DNA of 64,000 nucleotides, taken from assembly GCA_902478645.1 (NCBI GenBank), contig CABSLV010000002.1, forward strand, positions 29,010 to 93,009. Direction: 5' to 3'. A program made the position numbers and the translations under genes. Under the pieces are notes generated by a model. It saw nothing but the letters and a program-made list of their open reading frames with translations, was not told the DNA's origin and did no database searches. This document shows, piece by piece, positions 52,183 to 60,118 of the stretch (position 1 is its first letter; each line of letters opens with the position of its first letter). This DNA comes from an uncultured Flavobacteriales bacterium. Its GTDB lineage: Bacteria; Bacteroidota; Bacteroidia; Flavobacteriales; UBA1820.

Positions 52183-52587
52183 GGGGTCGGTTTCTGGCTT
52201 TGACAGCAAGGTCGGCCGAAATGTAAGCACGTCGGGCTCACGAAGTACGGCCCGTTAATCCTGATCTTCGGAATATAACTGGCGAAAACAATTACGCTCT
52301 TGCTGCTTAATCCTTCCAGGAAGCATTAAGCCAACGTCCGCTCCAGGAGCGGAGGCGGGATGCCTCTCCGAAGCCACGTCCTGCGGCGTCGGGCAAAGGG
52401 GTACCGTAAAAGCGGGAACAAGCCTGCGGGAGTTCCGACCGCAGGACGGAAATCGCACCGGAACGTAAGCTGCGGACAAGGGTGTTTGTGACTATGCCGC
52501 AGCCTGACAACCTTTCACAAAATAAGCGTGTAGAAAGCATCGAGGTTGCTTGTTTGGACCCGGGTTCGACTCCCGGCGACTCCACCA
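52183..52587 (+). ncRNA. ssrA: tmRNA (transfer-messenger RNA)
   Basis: About 405 nt. The 5' end ggggtcggtttctggctttgac and the 3' end ggttcgactcccggcgactcc-acca form the tRNA-like acceptor and T-arm; ggggtcg pairs with cgactcc. The CCA is encoded. The tag frame starts at the resume codon GGC at 52281 and ends TAA at 52308-52310, reading GENNYALAA, a tag of Bacteroidota type. It rescues stalled ribosomes and marks the nascent chain for proteolysis. The G-rich run in the 5' arm was used to set the 5' end at 52183. Confidence 0.96.
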
Positions 52588-52589
52588 GT

Positions 52590-52628
52590 AAAAAATCCCG
52601 TTTTCCTTTTCGGAAAACGGGATTTTTT
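52590..52628. terminator. ssrA terminator
   Basis: 17-bp perfect stem 52590-52606/52612-52628 with A6 and T6 ends, starting 3 bp after the CCA. Confidence 0.92.
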
Positions 52629-52673
52629 CGCTTCTTAAGAAAACTTTGCCACTTTTTTTAACTTCCCCCGCCC

Positions 52674-52704
52674 TTGCGGGAAAATATCCCTCGCCGTATC
52701 TTGC
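52674..52704 (+). promoter_or_regulatory. Promoter of the DUF4468-like gene
   Basis: TTGC (52674-52677), 19 bp, TATCTTGC (52697-52704). The spacing matches the other promoters; the -7 box ends TTGC in place of TTTG. Confidence 0.6.
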
Positions 52705-52741
52705 ACGGAAAATCCTGCATCAACCAAAAATTTCTATACCG

Positions 52742-53311
52742 ATGAAAAAAATCTTCCAACTGCTCCTGGTACTCTGCCTGCCGGCCGCAGCTCACGCCCA
52801 GTACTTCGAGCTGACCCCCGATGGCTTTGTCAATGCCTCCGATCCGTCCAAAAAGTACATCGTGCTGGAGTTCCCGGACAATGACCAAAAACAAGCCTAC
52901 GACAAGGTCGACCAATATTTCCAGTCCGTTACCGAAAGATCGTACGATGTCGTACGCGTACCCAACGATCGGATTTCGGCTACTACCACCGACAAAATAG
53001 AAGCCTTAGCCGGAATCTTCAAACGTCCGTACGACACCCAGTACACACTGACCATTCGCTTCAAGGACGGCCGGATACGCATCGATCCCCCCGTTATCAA
53101 CCAAATGTCTGCCGAAGACGGTAAACTCGTGCTGTATCCCACCGTTCCGCAAAAAGGCGTGGATGCATATTTCATCTTCGGACCGGAAGGAAAGGTAAAG
53201 AACAACCCGGGGAAAGAAAACCTGGAAGAGTTCTTCAACGATTTTGTCAATGAAATCATCGCCGTTTTCAAAACTTCCGATGGACAGGACGACGACGATG
53301 ACGACTGGTGA
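52742..53311 (+). CDS. DUF4468-like secreted protein
   Basis: 189 residues. Signal peptide MKKIFQLLLVLCLPAAAHAQ. Then a single domain with YIVLEFPDNDQKQAYDKVDQ, a Bacteroidota pattern like DUF4468 (TATA-box-binding-like fold), FKRPYDTQYTLTIRFKDGRI and ending in an acidic tail (GQDDDDDDW). Function unknown; such proteins are predicted to be periplasmic or surface-exposed. The ATG at 52742 follows a signal-peptide logic; an upstream ATG at 52646 precedes the promoter. Single-gene unit. Confidence 0.82.
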   Translation: MKKIFQLLLVLCLPAAAHAQYFELTPDGFVNASDPSKKYIVLEFPDNDQKQAYDKVDQYFQSVTERSYDVVRVPNDRISATTTDKIEALAGIFKRPYDTQYTLTIRFKDGRIRIDPPVINQMSAEDGKLVLYPTVPQKGVDAYFIFGPEGKVKNNPGKENLEEFFNDFVNEIIAVFKTSDGQDDDDDDW

Positions 53312-53363
53312 TCCATCCGGATGCTCTTTGCGTTGAAACAAGAACGCACAAGCATCTGACCAG

Positions 53364-53421
53364 CGGGCAAATGAAAAGCCCCCCGGCGGAAGATTCCGCC
53401 GGGGGGCTTTTCATTTGCCCG
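53364..53421. terminator. 28-bp perfect hairpin between convergent genes
   Basis: 53364-53391 and 53394-53421 are exact reverse complements, loop effectively 4 nt. Serves the DUF4468-like gene and the M16 protease gene. Confidence 0.88.
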
Positions 53422-53437
53422 GATACCTGCCGAAGCC

Positions 53438-56242
53438 TTACTTCTTTTCAGGCAGGCAGAATATCGTTACACTGTTCTCACGGTCGATGTATTTGCGGGC
53501 CGTATCGCGTATCTTCTGGGCGGAAAGTGCATCGATCCACTTCTTCTGATCGAGAATCTTATCCACCGGTTTGCCCAGTTCGTACTGCTGATCGAGTGCA
53601 GAGAGCCAGAAATTGTTCTTTTCGATGCTCTCGGCCCACTGAACCAAGTTCTGAGCTTTCTGGTCGGCCACTTCCTTCTCGGTCGGTCCCTCGGTCAGGA
53701 GTTTGTCCAGTTCGGACAAAGCACGCTGGCGCAGAGCCTCGTACATCTCGATATTGGAAGCGAAGACGATGCGGAAGACAGCTTCTCCGCGCGGAGTATA
53801 AGTAGCCTGGCCGATGGCACCCGGGGAGTACGTACCACCCATCTCCTCGCGCAGGGCACTGATCAGACGCATCATCAGGATACGGCCGAAGACCTGCAGA
53901 TCGAAAGCAGCCTGGGAATCGTACTCGACGTCCTTTTTCCAATAGATATCCACCTGGGCTTTCTCGTCGACCCCCTTGTTGAAGGTAGCCGAAACCGGAC
54001 CTTTCGGATAGTCGAGATTCATGTCCTTATACTGTTCCTTGACACCTTTGGCCGGCAGGGAAGCCAGGTAGGTCTCTACGAAAGGCTTGATCTGGTCGAG
54101 GGTAAAACTGCCCACGAAGAAGAACGTAAAGTCGTCCGCTCCGGCAAAACGCTCGCGGTAGATCTGTTCGATGCGCGAAAGATCCATCCGGTCGTACTGT
54201 TCGGGCTGGTAGAAAGCCGGCAGGGAACGCGGATTGCCGTTGCCCAGCAGTTCCTTTTTCTTGTACTGGAAATAGCTCTCCGGATCGTCCATTGCGTTGG
54301 CCACGCGGTCCTTCATGTTCTTTTTGTACACCTGGAAGTACTCATCGGTAAAGTTCGGCGCGGTGAAATCCAAGTAGATGAGCTCGAAAGCCTCTTTCAT
54401 GTCTTTCTGGACGAAACGCCCGCTCATCCCCTCGAAATAGGCAGCGATGTACGGCATTACCGACACGTTCTTGCCGGCCAACAGCTTTTGCAGGTCGGTA
54501 TCGCGGATGCCGTTTACACCATCCAGGACAGCCGTAGCGTTGGAAACGTTGATATCATCCTCGGCCGTGTAGAGCGAACGCCCACCCCGGCTGGTAGCCG
54601 AGAAGAGAATCTCGTCGTCCTTGAACGTAGTGGGCTTGAGCACCACCTTGGCACCGTTGGAGAGCGTCCATTCGGTTACGCCCACCTCGGCATACGATTT
54701 TTCCGAAACCACCCGTCCGGCCTGCGGAGCCTGCTCCATCAGCTGGGTAGCGGTCAGACCATCTTCGTAGGGCTGGATCGTCTGGTCTTTTTCCACGGCA
54801 TCGAATACCCCGACCAGTTCCTCGGCCGTGGGATAAGGCTGTCCCTCGGGACCCAGGACGATGACCACGCGGTTGTCGTCGGTAATCAGGCTCTTGGACA
54901 AGGCATTCACCTGCTCCAGAGTAACGGTCGGCAGGGCAGCCTTGATCAGGTTGTACTCGAAAGCAATGCCGGGAATAGGTTCGTGCTCCAGGAAAGCGCG
55001 GATGTACTCTTCGACCCGGTTTTCGGACAAGGTCTTGTCGCGGTTGGCATAGCTCTGCTCGTAGCTGGAGAGCAGCATGGCCTTGGCACGTTCCAATTCT
55101 CCTTCCGTAAATCCATAACGCTGTGCACGTTCCGTCTCGGTCAGCAAAGCCTTGAAGGCCTCCATCGAACCTCCGGGGGCACACATGGCTACCGCCATGA
55201 AGGCATCCGTAGGACGCAGCAGCGACGAATAGCCCGCTCCGGCGTACATGAACGGAGCACCCGGCTTCTGGGACATTTCGGTAAGGCGCTGGGAAAGCAT
55301 CAGACCGTAGAGCGTCTTCATGACCGAAGACACATAGTCGCCTTGTGTTTCGTCGATGCGGGAAGGGATCTTGAACATCACCTGCACCTGCGTGCCGGAC
55401 ATTTCCTTATCGGTTACCACCACGGCTTTCGAGTCGGCATGATGGGGGATCTGGATCTCCTGACGGATGGGAGCTTTTTTCGGGTTTTTGGCCTTACCGA
55501 AGTGCTCCTGGATGGATTTCTCGACCACAGCCGGGTCGATGTCGCCCACCACGATCAGTGCCATGTTGTCCGGGCGGTACCAGGCGTGGTAAAAGTCGCG
55601 GATCGTCTGGTAGGGGAAGGTCTTGAGGATCTCTTCCTTACCGATGGGCAAACGGTCGGGATACTTGGAACCGTAGAGCAGCACGGGGAAGAATTTCTCG
55701 CGCATACGGTCCATCGCCCCCTTGCCCAGGCGCAATTCCTCGAGGATCACGCCGCGTTCGTCGTCGATCTCCTGATCTTCAAAAGCCAGGTGGAAGGCCC
55801 AGTTTTCCATGATACGCATACCCTCCTCAAATTTGTCGGAAGGAATGGGCAGCATGTACACCGTTTCGTCGAACGAAGTATAGGCATTCAGGTCATTACC
55901 GAAACGGATACCCATCGACTCGATCTGTTTGACCACGGAGTTGCCGGGGTAGTCCTTCGACCCGTTAAAGGCCATGTGCTCCACGAAGTGGGCCAGACCC
56001 TGCTGGTCGTCGTTCTCCAATACGCTGCCGGCATTGACCGCCAGACGCAGTTCGACTTTGTTTTCCGGCAACTTGTTTTGCCGGATGTAGTACGTAAATC
56101 CGTTTTTGAGCTTGCCCACTTTCACGGCCGAATCCACCGGAAGCGGCGCCGAGGGGTCGTACTGGAACTCCTGGGCAAAAGCCGCGCTCCCACCCCATAC
56201 GAGCAGGACGGAAAGCAGCGCGATTTTTCGAAGAAAATTCAT
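53438..56242 (-). CDS. M16 (insulinase-family) zinc protease, two-domain
   Basis: 934 residues with signal peptide (ending GGSAAFAQ). The inverted zinc motif HxxEH is HFVEH at 85-89 in GLAHFVEHMAFNG, followed by the distal Glu in DDERGVILEELRLG. A second, inactive M16 half starts near 500 (VTEWTLSNGAKVVLKPT) and ends with GGTYSPGAIGQATY, the R/Y-type substrate motif region. PqqL-like in layout. Expected to degrade peptides in the periplasm. Promoter -7 TACCTTTG (minus) at 56281-56288. Confidence 0.94.
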   Translation of the reverse strand: MNFLRKIALLSVLLVWGGSAAFAQEFQYDPSAPLPVDSAVKVGKLKNGFTYYIRQNKLPENKVELRLAVNAGSVLENDDQQGLAHFVEHMAFNGSKDYPGNSVVKQIESMGIRFGNDLNAYTSFDETVYMLPIPSDKFEEGMRIMENWAFHLAFEDQEIDDERGVILEELRLGKGAMDRMREKFFPVLLYGSKYPDRLPIGKEEILKTFPYQTIRDFYHAWYRPDNMALIVVGDIDPAVVEKSIQEHFGKAKNPKKAPIRQEIQIPHHADSKAVVVTDKEMSGTQVQVMFKIPSRIDETQGDYVSSVMKTLYGLMLSQRLTEMSQKPGAPFMYAGAGYSSLLRPTDAFMAVAMCAPGGSMEAFKALLTETERAQRYGFTEGELERAKAMLLSSYEQSYANRDKTLSENRVEEYIRAFLEHEPIPGIAFEYNLIKAALPTVTLEQVNALSKSLITDDNRVVIVLGPEGQPYPTAEELVGVFDAVEKDQTIQPYEDGLTATQLMEQAPQAGRVVSEKSYAEVGVTEWTLSNGAKVVLKPTTFKDDEILFSATSRGGRSLYTAEDDINVSNATAVLDGVNGIRDTDLQKLLAGKNVSVMPYIAAYFEGMSGRFVQKDMKEAFELIYLDFTAPNFTDEYFQVYKKNMKDRVANAMDDPESYFQYKKKELLGNGNPRSLPAFYQPEQYDRMDLSRIEQIYRERFAGADDFTFFFVGSFTLDQIKPFVETYLASLPAKGVKEQYKDMNLDYPKGPVSATFNKGVDEKAQVDIYWKKDVEYDSQAAFDLQVFGRILMMRLISALREEMGGTYSPGAIGQATYTPRGEAVFRIVFASNIEMYEALRQRALSELDKLLTEGPTEKEVADQKAQNLVQWAESIEKNNFWLSALDQQYELGKPVDKILDQKKWIDALSAQKIRDTARKYIDRENSVTIFCLPEKK

Positions 56243-56318
56243 GTCAGTTTGTGTTTTATGGATTTGTTTGTGTGATGATACAAAGGTAAAAGAATTCCGT
56301 CCGATTTTCTCGCCCCGA

Positions 56319-57266
56319 TCAAGGCATCTTGGGAAGCGAAAACGAATCCAGCACCGTCTTTTCCGGACGGGTCACGCGTCCCCACAGGTTTACCTTGCCC
56401 CGGAACCCGTACCACGCGCGGCAGATGAGCACGAACACCACCCCGGCCACCGCCATTACCAGCGTATCGGTCCAGCCCACTTCGGGAGAAAGATCGCGGT
56501 ACACGGCCGCCGTGTCGAATACCATGCCGTTGCTGGTAACCAGCAGCGAACTCATCAGGTTGTTGGCAAAGTGCATCCCGGCCGCCAGTTCGATCCCGTC
56601 GTCCTTGATGGCGACAAAGCCCATGATGAGCCCCATCAGGACGTACTGCGGCATGGCAGTCCAGAAACCGAAAGTATCGATCTCCGGATTGGCCGAATGC
56701 ATCAGCCCGAAGAGCAGCGAAGTAACCAGCAGAGCCGCCCAACGGTACCGGAACAGCAAGGCCGAACCCTGCATGAGGTATCCCCGGAACAGCACCTCTT
56801 CAAAACCCGTCTGGAACGGAAAGAGTACCAATCCCACCAGCAAGAGCGGGAAAAACTTCGACGGCTCGAAATTCAGCACCACGTCGGCATCCGAGAGGAC
56901 CTGCTGGACCGTTACCAGGGTTACCAGAACACCCCATACCAAAAAGCCGAACCCGAAACGGCGCACATCCCAGCACCTCCGTCCGGTGGTATAGTCCGTG
57001 AAACGTTTTTTCTGAAAAATTCTGACGAACACCACCAACGCCAACAGACCTACCGCAAACGAAAAGAGCATCAAGGCCAGCCCCGCGGTATCCCTCACTT
57101 GGGAGAGCACCGCCGTATCCCCGGCCTGGACGGCATCCAGATTGGTCATCATGGCATAAATGGCAAACGGGATACCTCCCACCTGCGCCAAGACAAACAC
57201 CAGTACCAGCACCAGCAGGTAGAGGTACCACTTGTTTTTACCGATAAAGGATTTTTGCAGAAACAT
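56319..57266 (-). CDS. CPBP-family intramembrane metalloprotease
   Basis: 315 residues, about eight membrane segments. Motif 1 EEVLFRGYLMQG gives the Glu-Glu-x3-Arg, motif 2 is SLLFGLMHSANPE with a conserved His, and FANNLMSSLLVTS is motif 3. CPBP (CAAX protease/bacteriocin-processing) members cleave prenylated or small membrane proteins or bacteriocin precursors; the bacterial substrate is unknown. On the same strand as the HTH and DUF2975 genes with an 80-bp gap and no terminator, so probably co-transcribed. Confidence 0.9.
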   Translation of the reverse strand: MFLQKSFIGKNKWYLYLLVLVLVFVLAQVGGIPFAIYAMMTNLDAVQAGDTAVLSQVRDTAGLALMLFSFAVGLLALVVFVRIFQKKRFTDYTTGRRCWDVRRFGFGFLVWGVLVTLVTVQQVLSDADVVLNFEPSKFFPLLLVGLVLFPFQTGFEEVLFRGYLMQGSALLFRYRWAALLVTSLLFGLMHSANPEIDTFGFWTAMPQYVLMGLIMGFVAIKDDGIELAAGMHFANNLMSSLLVTSNGMVFDTAAVYRDLSPEVGWTDTLVMAVAGVVFVLICRAWYGFRGKVNLWGRVTRPEKTVLDSFSLPKMP

Positions 57267-57346
57267 TGTTTTTCGATGGTTTTACTTATGGTTTTCTGTT
57301 GATTGCAACGATTTTTCCACGTCCGATTTTTTATCCGCATTTTTAC

Positions 57347-57574
57347 TCATTCCTCTTCTTCCTCCGGTGCAGACGGCACGTATTCCAGGATTTCCCCCAC
57401 CTGACAGTCCAAGGCCCGGCAGATGGCCGAAAGGGTGGAAAAACGGATGGCTTTCGCCTTGCCCGTCTTGAGAATGGACAGGTTGGCCGGAGTGATGTTT
57501 ACCCGCTCGGCCAATTCGTTGAGGGACATCTTCCGCCGGGCCATTACCACGTCTATGTTTACGATGATTGCCAT
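57347..57574 (-). CDS. Small XRE/YozG-type HTH regulator
   Basis: 75 residues, nearly all one HTH domain: RRKMSLNELAERVNITPANLS and LKTGKAKAIRFSTLSAICRAL, ending CQVGEILEYVP plus an acidic tail. Such YozG-like regulators are coded next to DUF2975 membrane proteins in many genomes, as here (13 bp apart), and probably control that operon. Confidence 0.92.
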   Translation of the reverse strand: MAIIVNIDVVMARRKMSLNELAERVNITPANLSILKTGKAKAIRFSTLSAICRALDCQVGEILEYVPSAPEEEEE

Positions 57575-57587
57575 AGCTTTCCCTCTG

Positions 57588-58292
57588 TTATACCGTCAAT
57601 TTTTGTTCTTCACTCATCGTGTACCCGATGTGGAACACCTCGGCCAGGAACAGGATCACCACACCGATGAACAGTTCCGGAATCGAATCCACAGGCACAC
57701 CCGCATCCAGCACCCACTCGCCCTGGGGCGCATACCGCTGCAGCATCTCGATGGAATTCAGGTGCATCAGGTACGTAGCAACATCGGAAAGGATCGTGGC
57801 CAGAAGCACCGCCCAGGCCAGCCATTTCATGTAGCGGATCACCTTGTGGGAGAAAACCGTCCCGGCGCGCAAACTGCGCCGGATCGAACCCAGGATGAGA
57901 AACAGCAGGACGAAAACCGCTATCTGGCAGAACAGACCCAGGACCAGCAATACATACGAAGACAGGACCTTCTGGGTGTAAACCTCCCGTGCATCCGTTC
58001 CCGAAACCAGCACGTTGTACGAATATACCCCGGGCGTGCAGACCTGTACCGTACTGTCGGGCGAGGTATAAACCGCCGTCTCCGGTCGGGAAAACAGTTC
58101 CCCGTTCATCACGTCGAAGTCCAGCACGGCAAAAACAGGTTTCCCTTTCGAAGAGGCCATTTCCACGCTCAGGTCCATCCCTTCGGCCGCCCCGCGGAAA
58201 AAGCTCAGCGCATTGAGCAGCACCATGCCCACTACCATCGCAAAAAGCCCTATGTACAGCCTGCGTACCCGTCTGATGTTTTGCTTTTCCAT
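57588..58292 (-). CDS. DUF2975 membrane protein
   Basis: 234 residues from ATG at 58292; a start at 58355 is excluded because it is at the transcription start predicted by the promoter at 58360-58390. Four membrane segments: LYIGLFAMVVGMVLLNALSF, VLLVLGLFCQIAVFVLLFLI, WLAWAVLLATILSDVATYL, and PELFIGVVILFLAEVF near the end, where the DUF2975 signature ALAEVFxxG-like sits (ILFLAEVFHIGYTM). A periplasmic loop of about 90 residues lies after the first. Function unknown; pairs with the HTH gene downstream. Confidence 0.88.
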   Translation of the reverse strand: MEKQNIRRVRRLYIGLFAMVVGMVLLNALSFFRGAAEGMDLSVEMASSKGKPVFAVLDFDVMNGELFSRPETAVYTSPDSTVQVCTPGVYSYNVLVSGTDAREVYTQKVLSSYVLLVLGLFCQIAVFVLLFLILGSIRRSLRAGTVFSHKVIRYMKWLAWAVLLATILSDVATYLMHLNSIEMLQRYAPQGEWVLDAGVPVDSIPELFIGVVILFLAEVFHIGYTMSEEQKLTV

Positions 58293-58359
58293 CGTCTTGT
58301 CGGTTTCTTGTCTTCGATAGATATGCGCTCCGACCGATTCCCAGCCGTAAAGCACGGGA

Positions 58360-58390
58360 CAAAGATAAAGACGTATTTCTGAAAAACAAA
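58360..58390 (-). promoter_or_regulatory. Full-consensus promoter of the DUF2975-HTH-CPBP operon
   Basis: Minus strand: TTTG (58390-58387), 19 bp, TATCTTTG (58367-58360). Confidence 0.85.
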
Positions 58391-58481
58391 TAAAATTTAT
58401 CGTTTTTCGATAAATTTTTATTGAAAGAAGAATATTGCCCGGGAGTCTCTCCGTAACAACTTCGCTTCAAGGCAGCCCCTG

Positions 58482-58542
58482 AGTGCAGTACGGGCGGATT
58501 TTCCGGGGCAAAAGCTCCCGGAAAATCCGCCCGTACTGCACT
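58482..58542. terminator. 26-bp perfect hairpin terminator of the flavin reductase gene
   Basis: 58482-58507 and 58517-58542 are exact reverse complements, 9-nt loop. It lies after the flavin reductase stop (minus strand, 58560). Confidence 0.82.
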
Positions 58543-58559
58543 TGCCCCCGGCGAGAAGA

Positions 58560-59072
58560 TCAGTCCTCCGCCAGGTAAGCCGCCGTGATCCGAGCGATAT
58601 ACACCCGGTGCAATCCTCCGTGCTGCGCATCGTAAAACCGGGGGAGGATCGCCGGGTCGAGGAAGTTCCCGGCCTGAAGATCGGACACATACAGCTTTTG
58701 GCACTCCAGCACCACCCGCGCCTGAGCGAAAGTTACACCCCCATCCGGAGCCGGAACTGGTGTAAGGCCGGATTCAGCCACCTTATCGCCCTCGCGTCCG
58801 GATTTGGTCCCCAGCAAGGACAGCGCGCTGCGATACTGTCCGTCAAAAAACGAAAGGGTAAAGCCTTCCTCCCGTTCCATAAACCCGTACGTATAACGTT
58901 CGGGACGGACAAAGACAAAGGCTACCGGAACATTCCACAGGTGTCCCACCCCGCCCCAGGAGGCCGTCATCGTATTAAAATCGCCCATCTGTCCGGCCGT
59001 TACCAGCATCCAGTCCCGGCCGATGAGCCGGATCGGATTGTCCGAAAGTTCTTCCGGTGCTATCTTTTTCAT
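58560..59072 (-). CDS. Flavin reductase-like (FMN-binding) protein
   Basis: 170 residues. FMN-binding split-barrel of the DIM6/NTAB type: MTASWGGVGHLWNVPVAFVF and VRPERYTYGFMEREEGFTL are the FMN-phosphate-binding parts. Cytoplasmic; reduces flavin or is a small NAD(P)H:FMN oxidoreductase. It follows ftsE with a 183-bp gap (59073-59255) in which I see no promoter box or hairpin, so it may be read from the same transcript. Confidence 0.88.
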   Translation of the reverse strand: MKKIAPEELSDNPIRLIGRDWMLVTAGQMGDFNTMTASWGGVGHLWNVPVAFVFVRPERYTYGFMEREEGFTLSFFDGQYRSALSLLGTKSGREGDKVAESGLTPVPAPDGGVTFAQARVVLECQKLYVSDLQAGNFLDPAILPRFYDAQHGGLHRVYIARITAAYLAED

Positions 59073-59255
59073 CGCTTGTCTTTTTGTTTTATGCGTTCTT
59101 TACCGCCATTTTTATTCCCGCGGTTCACCCGCGGTTTTATCGCCCCTGTCCTGCCAGCCGGCCCGTCCTCCCCGATGCTCCTTCGAAGCTTTTGCTTTCG
59201 CGCCGAGAAACTCGCCGAGGGGACGCTCCCGCAGAGAAAAGGGGAAGGGAAAAAA

Positions 59256-60107
59256 TTATTCCTTGGCGCGGTCGGAAGGTTCCGCAGCCTTCTTCTGCAC
59301 TTCATGCAGGGTTCCTCCGTCGATTTTCACCGTGCGGGAAGGGAACTTGAGGATCATCGTATAGTCGTGCGTAGCCATGACCACGGCCGTCCCGTGGCGA
59401 TGGTTGATGTCGAGCAACAGGCGGAGTATTTCAGCCGAGGTATTGGGGTCGAGGTTGCCGGTAGGCTCGTCGGCGATGATGAGTTCCGGCTCGTTCAGCA
59501 AGGCCCGGGCGACGGCGATGCGCTGCTGCTCGCCTCCGGAGAGTTCATACGTAAATTTGTCCTGTGTGCCCTGCATGCCGACGTTGCGCAACACTTCGAG
59601 GATGCGCTCCTTGATCTTGGTTTCGTCGCGCCATCCGGTAGCCCGCAGTACAAAGGCCAGATTCTGGTACACGTTGCGGTCGGAGAGCAACTGGAAATCC
59701 TGGAAGACGATACCCAGACGGCGGCGCAGGTACGGGATGCTCTCCTCGTCCAGGCGGCGCAGGTCGAATCCTGCCACGCGCCCTACGCCGGCAGTCAAGG
59801 GGACGTCGCCGTAGAGAAGCCGCAGGAGGGTGGACTTGCCACTGCCCGTCTTACCGATCAGGTAGACGAATTCCCCGTTCTTGATCGACAGACGGAGGTC
59901 CTTGATGATGATCCCGCCCCGCTGACCGATCCCCGGGGTGTCGATCCAGACGAGGTCTTCGGCTGGCTGCTGCGCCTGCTGCTGCTTGGCTCCGGCCGGG
60001 ACTTCATTTTGCTCGGGAGCTGCGGCCTGTGCTTCCATCCCCGGTGTATTCAAGGATACGGCCCCTTCGGGGGCACCCTCTTCTGTTTTTCTTGTCGTTT
60101 GTTCCAT
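59256..60107 (-). CDS. ftsE: FtsE-type ABC ATPase with N-terminal extension
   Basis: 283 residues; FtsE is usually 220-230. Residues 1-50 are a low-complexity Glu/Ala/Gln/Pro extension (APEQNEVPAGAKQQQAQQP) not seen in typical FtsE. The ABC domain follows: Walker A GKTGSGKST, Q-loop VFQDFQLL, signature ELSGGEQQRIAVARALL, Walker B LIIADEPTGNLD and H-loop ATHDY. The division ATPase works with FtsX to activate periplasmic cell-wall hydrolases. It is 11 bp behind the serine hydrolase gene; ftsX is not next to it. ABC call sure, FtsE identity likely. Confidence 0.82.
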   Translation of the reverse strand: MEQTTRKTEEGAPEGAVSLNTPGMEAQAAAPEQNEVPAGAKQQQAQQPAEDLVWIDTPGIGQRGGIIIKDLRLSIKNGEFVYLIGKTGSGKSTLLRLLYGDVPLTAGVGRVAGFDLRRLDEESIPYLRRRLGIVFQDFQLLSDRNVYQNLAFVLRATGWRDETKIKERILEVLRNVGMQGTQDKFTYELSGGEQQRIAVARALLNEPELIIADEPTGNLDPNTSAEILRLLLDINHRHGTAVVMATHDYTMILKFPSRTVKIDGGTLHEVQKKAAEPSDRAKE

Positions 60108-60118
60108 CGCCGGAGGTG

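Noticed and set aside
52555..52587. A tRNA gene 3' end (ggttcgactcccggcgactccacca)
   Set aside because: There is no anticodon arm just upstream; the matching 5' arm is 370 bp away with a GENNYALAA tag frame between, so it is tmRNA.
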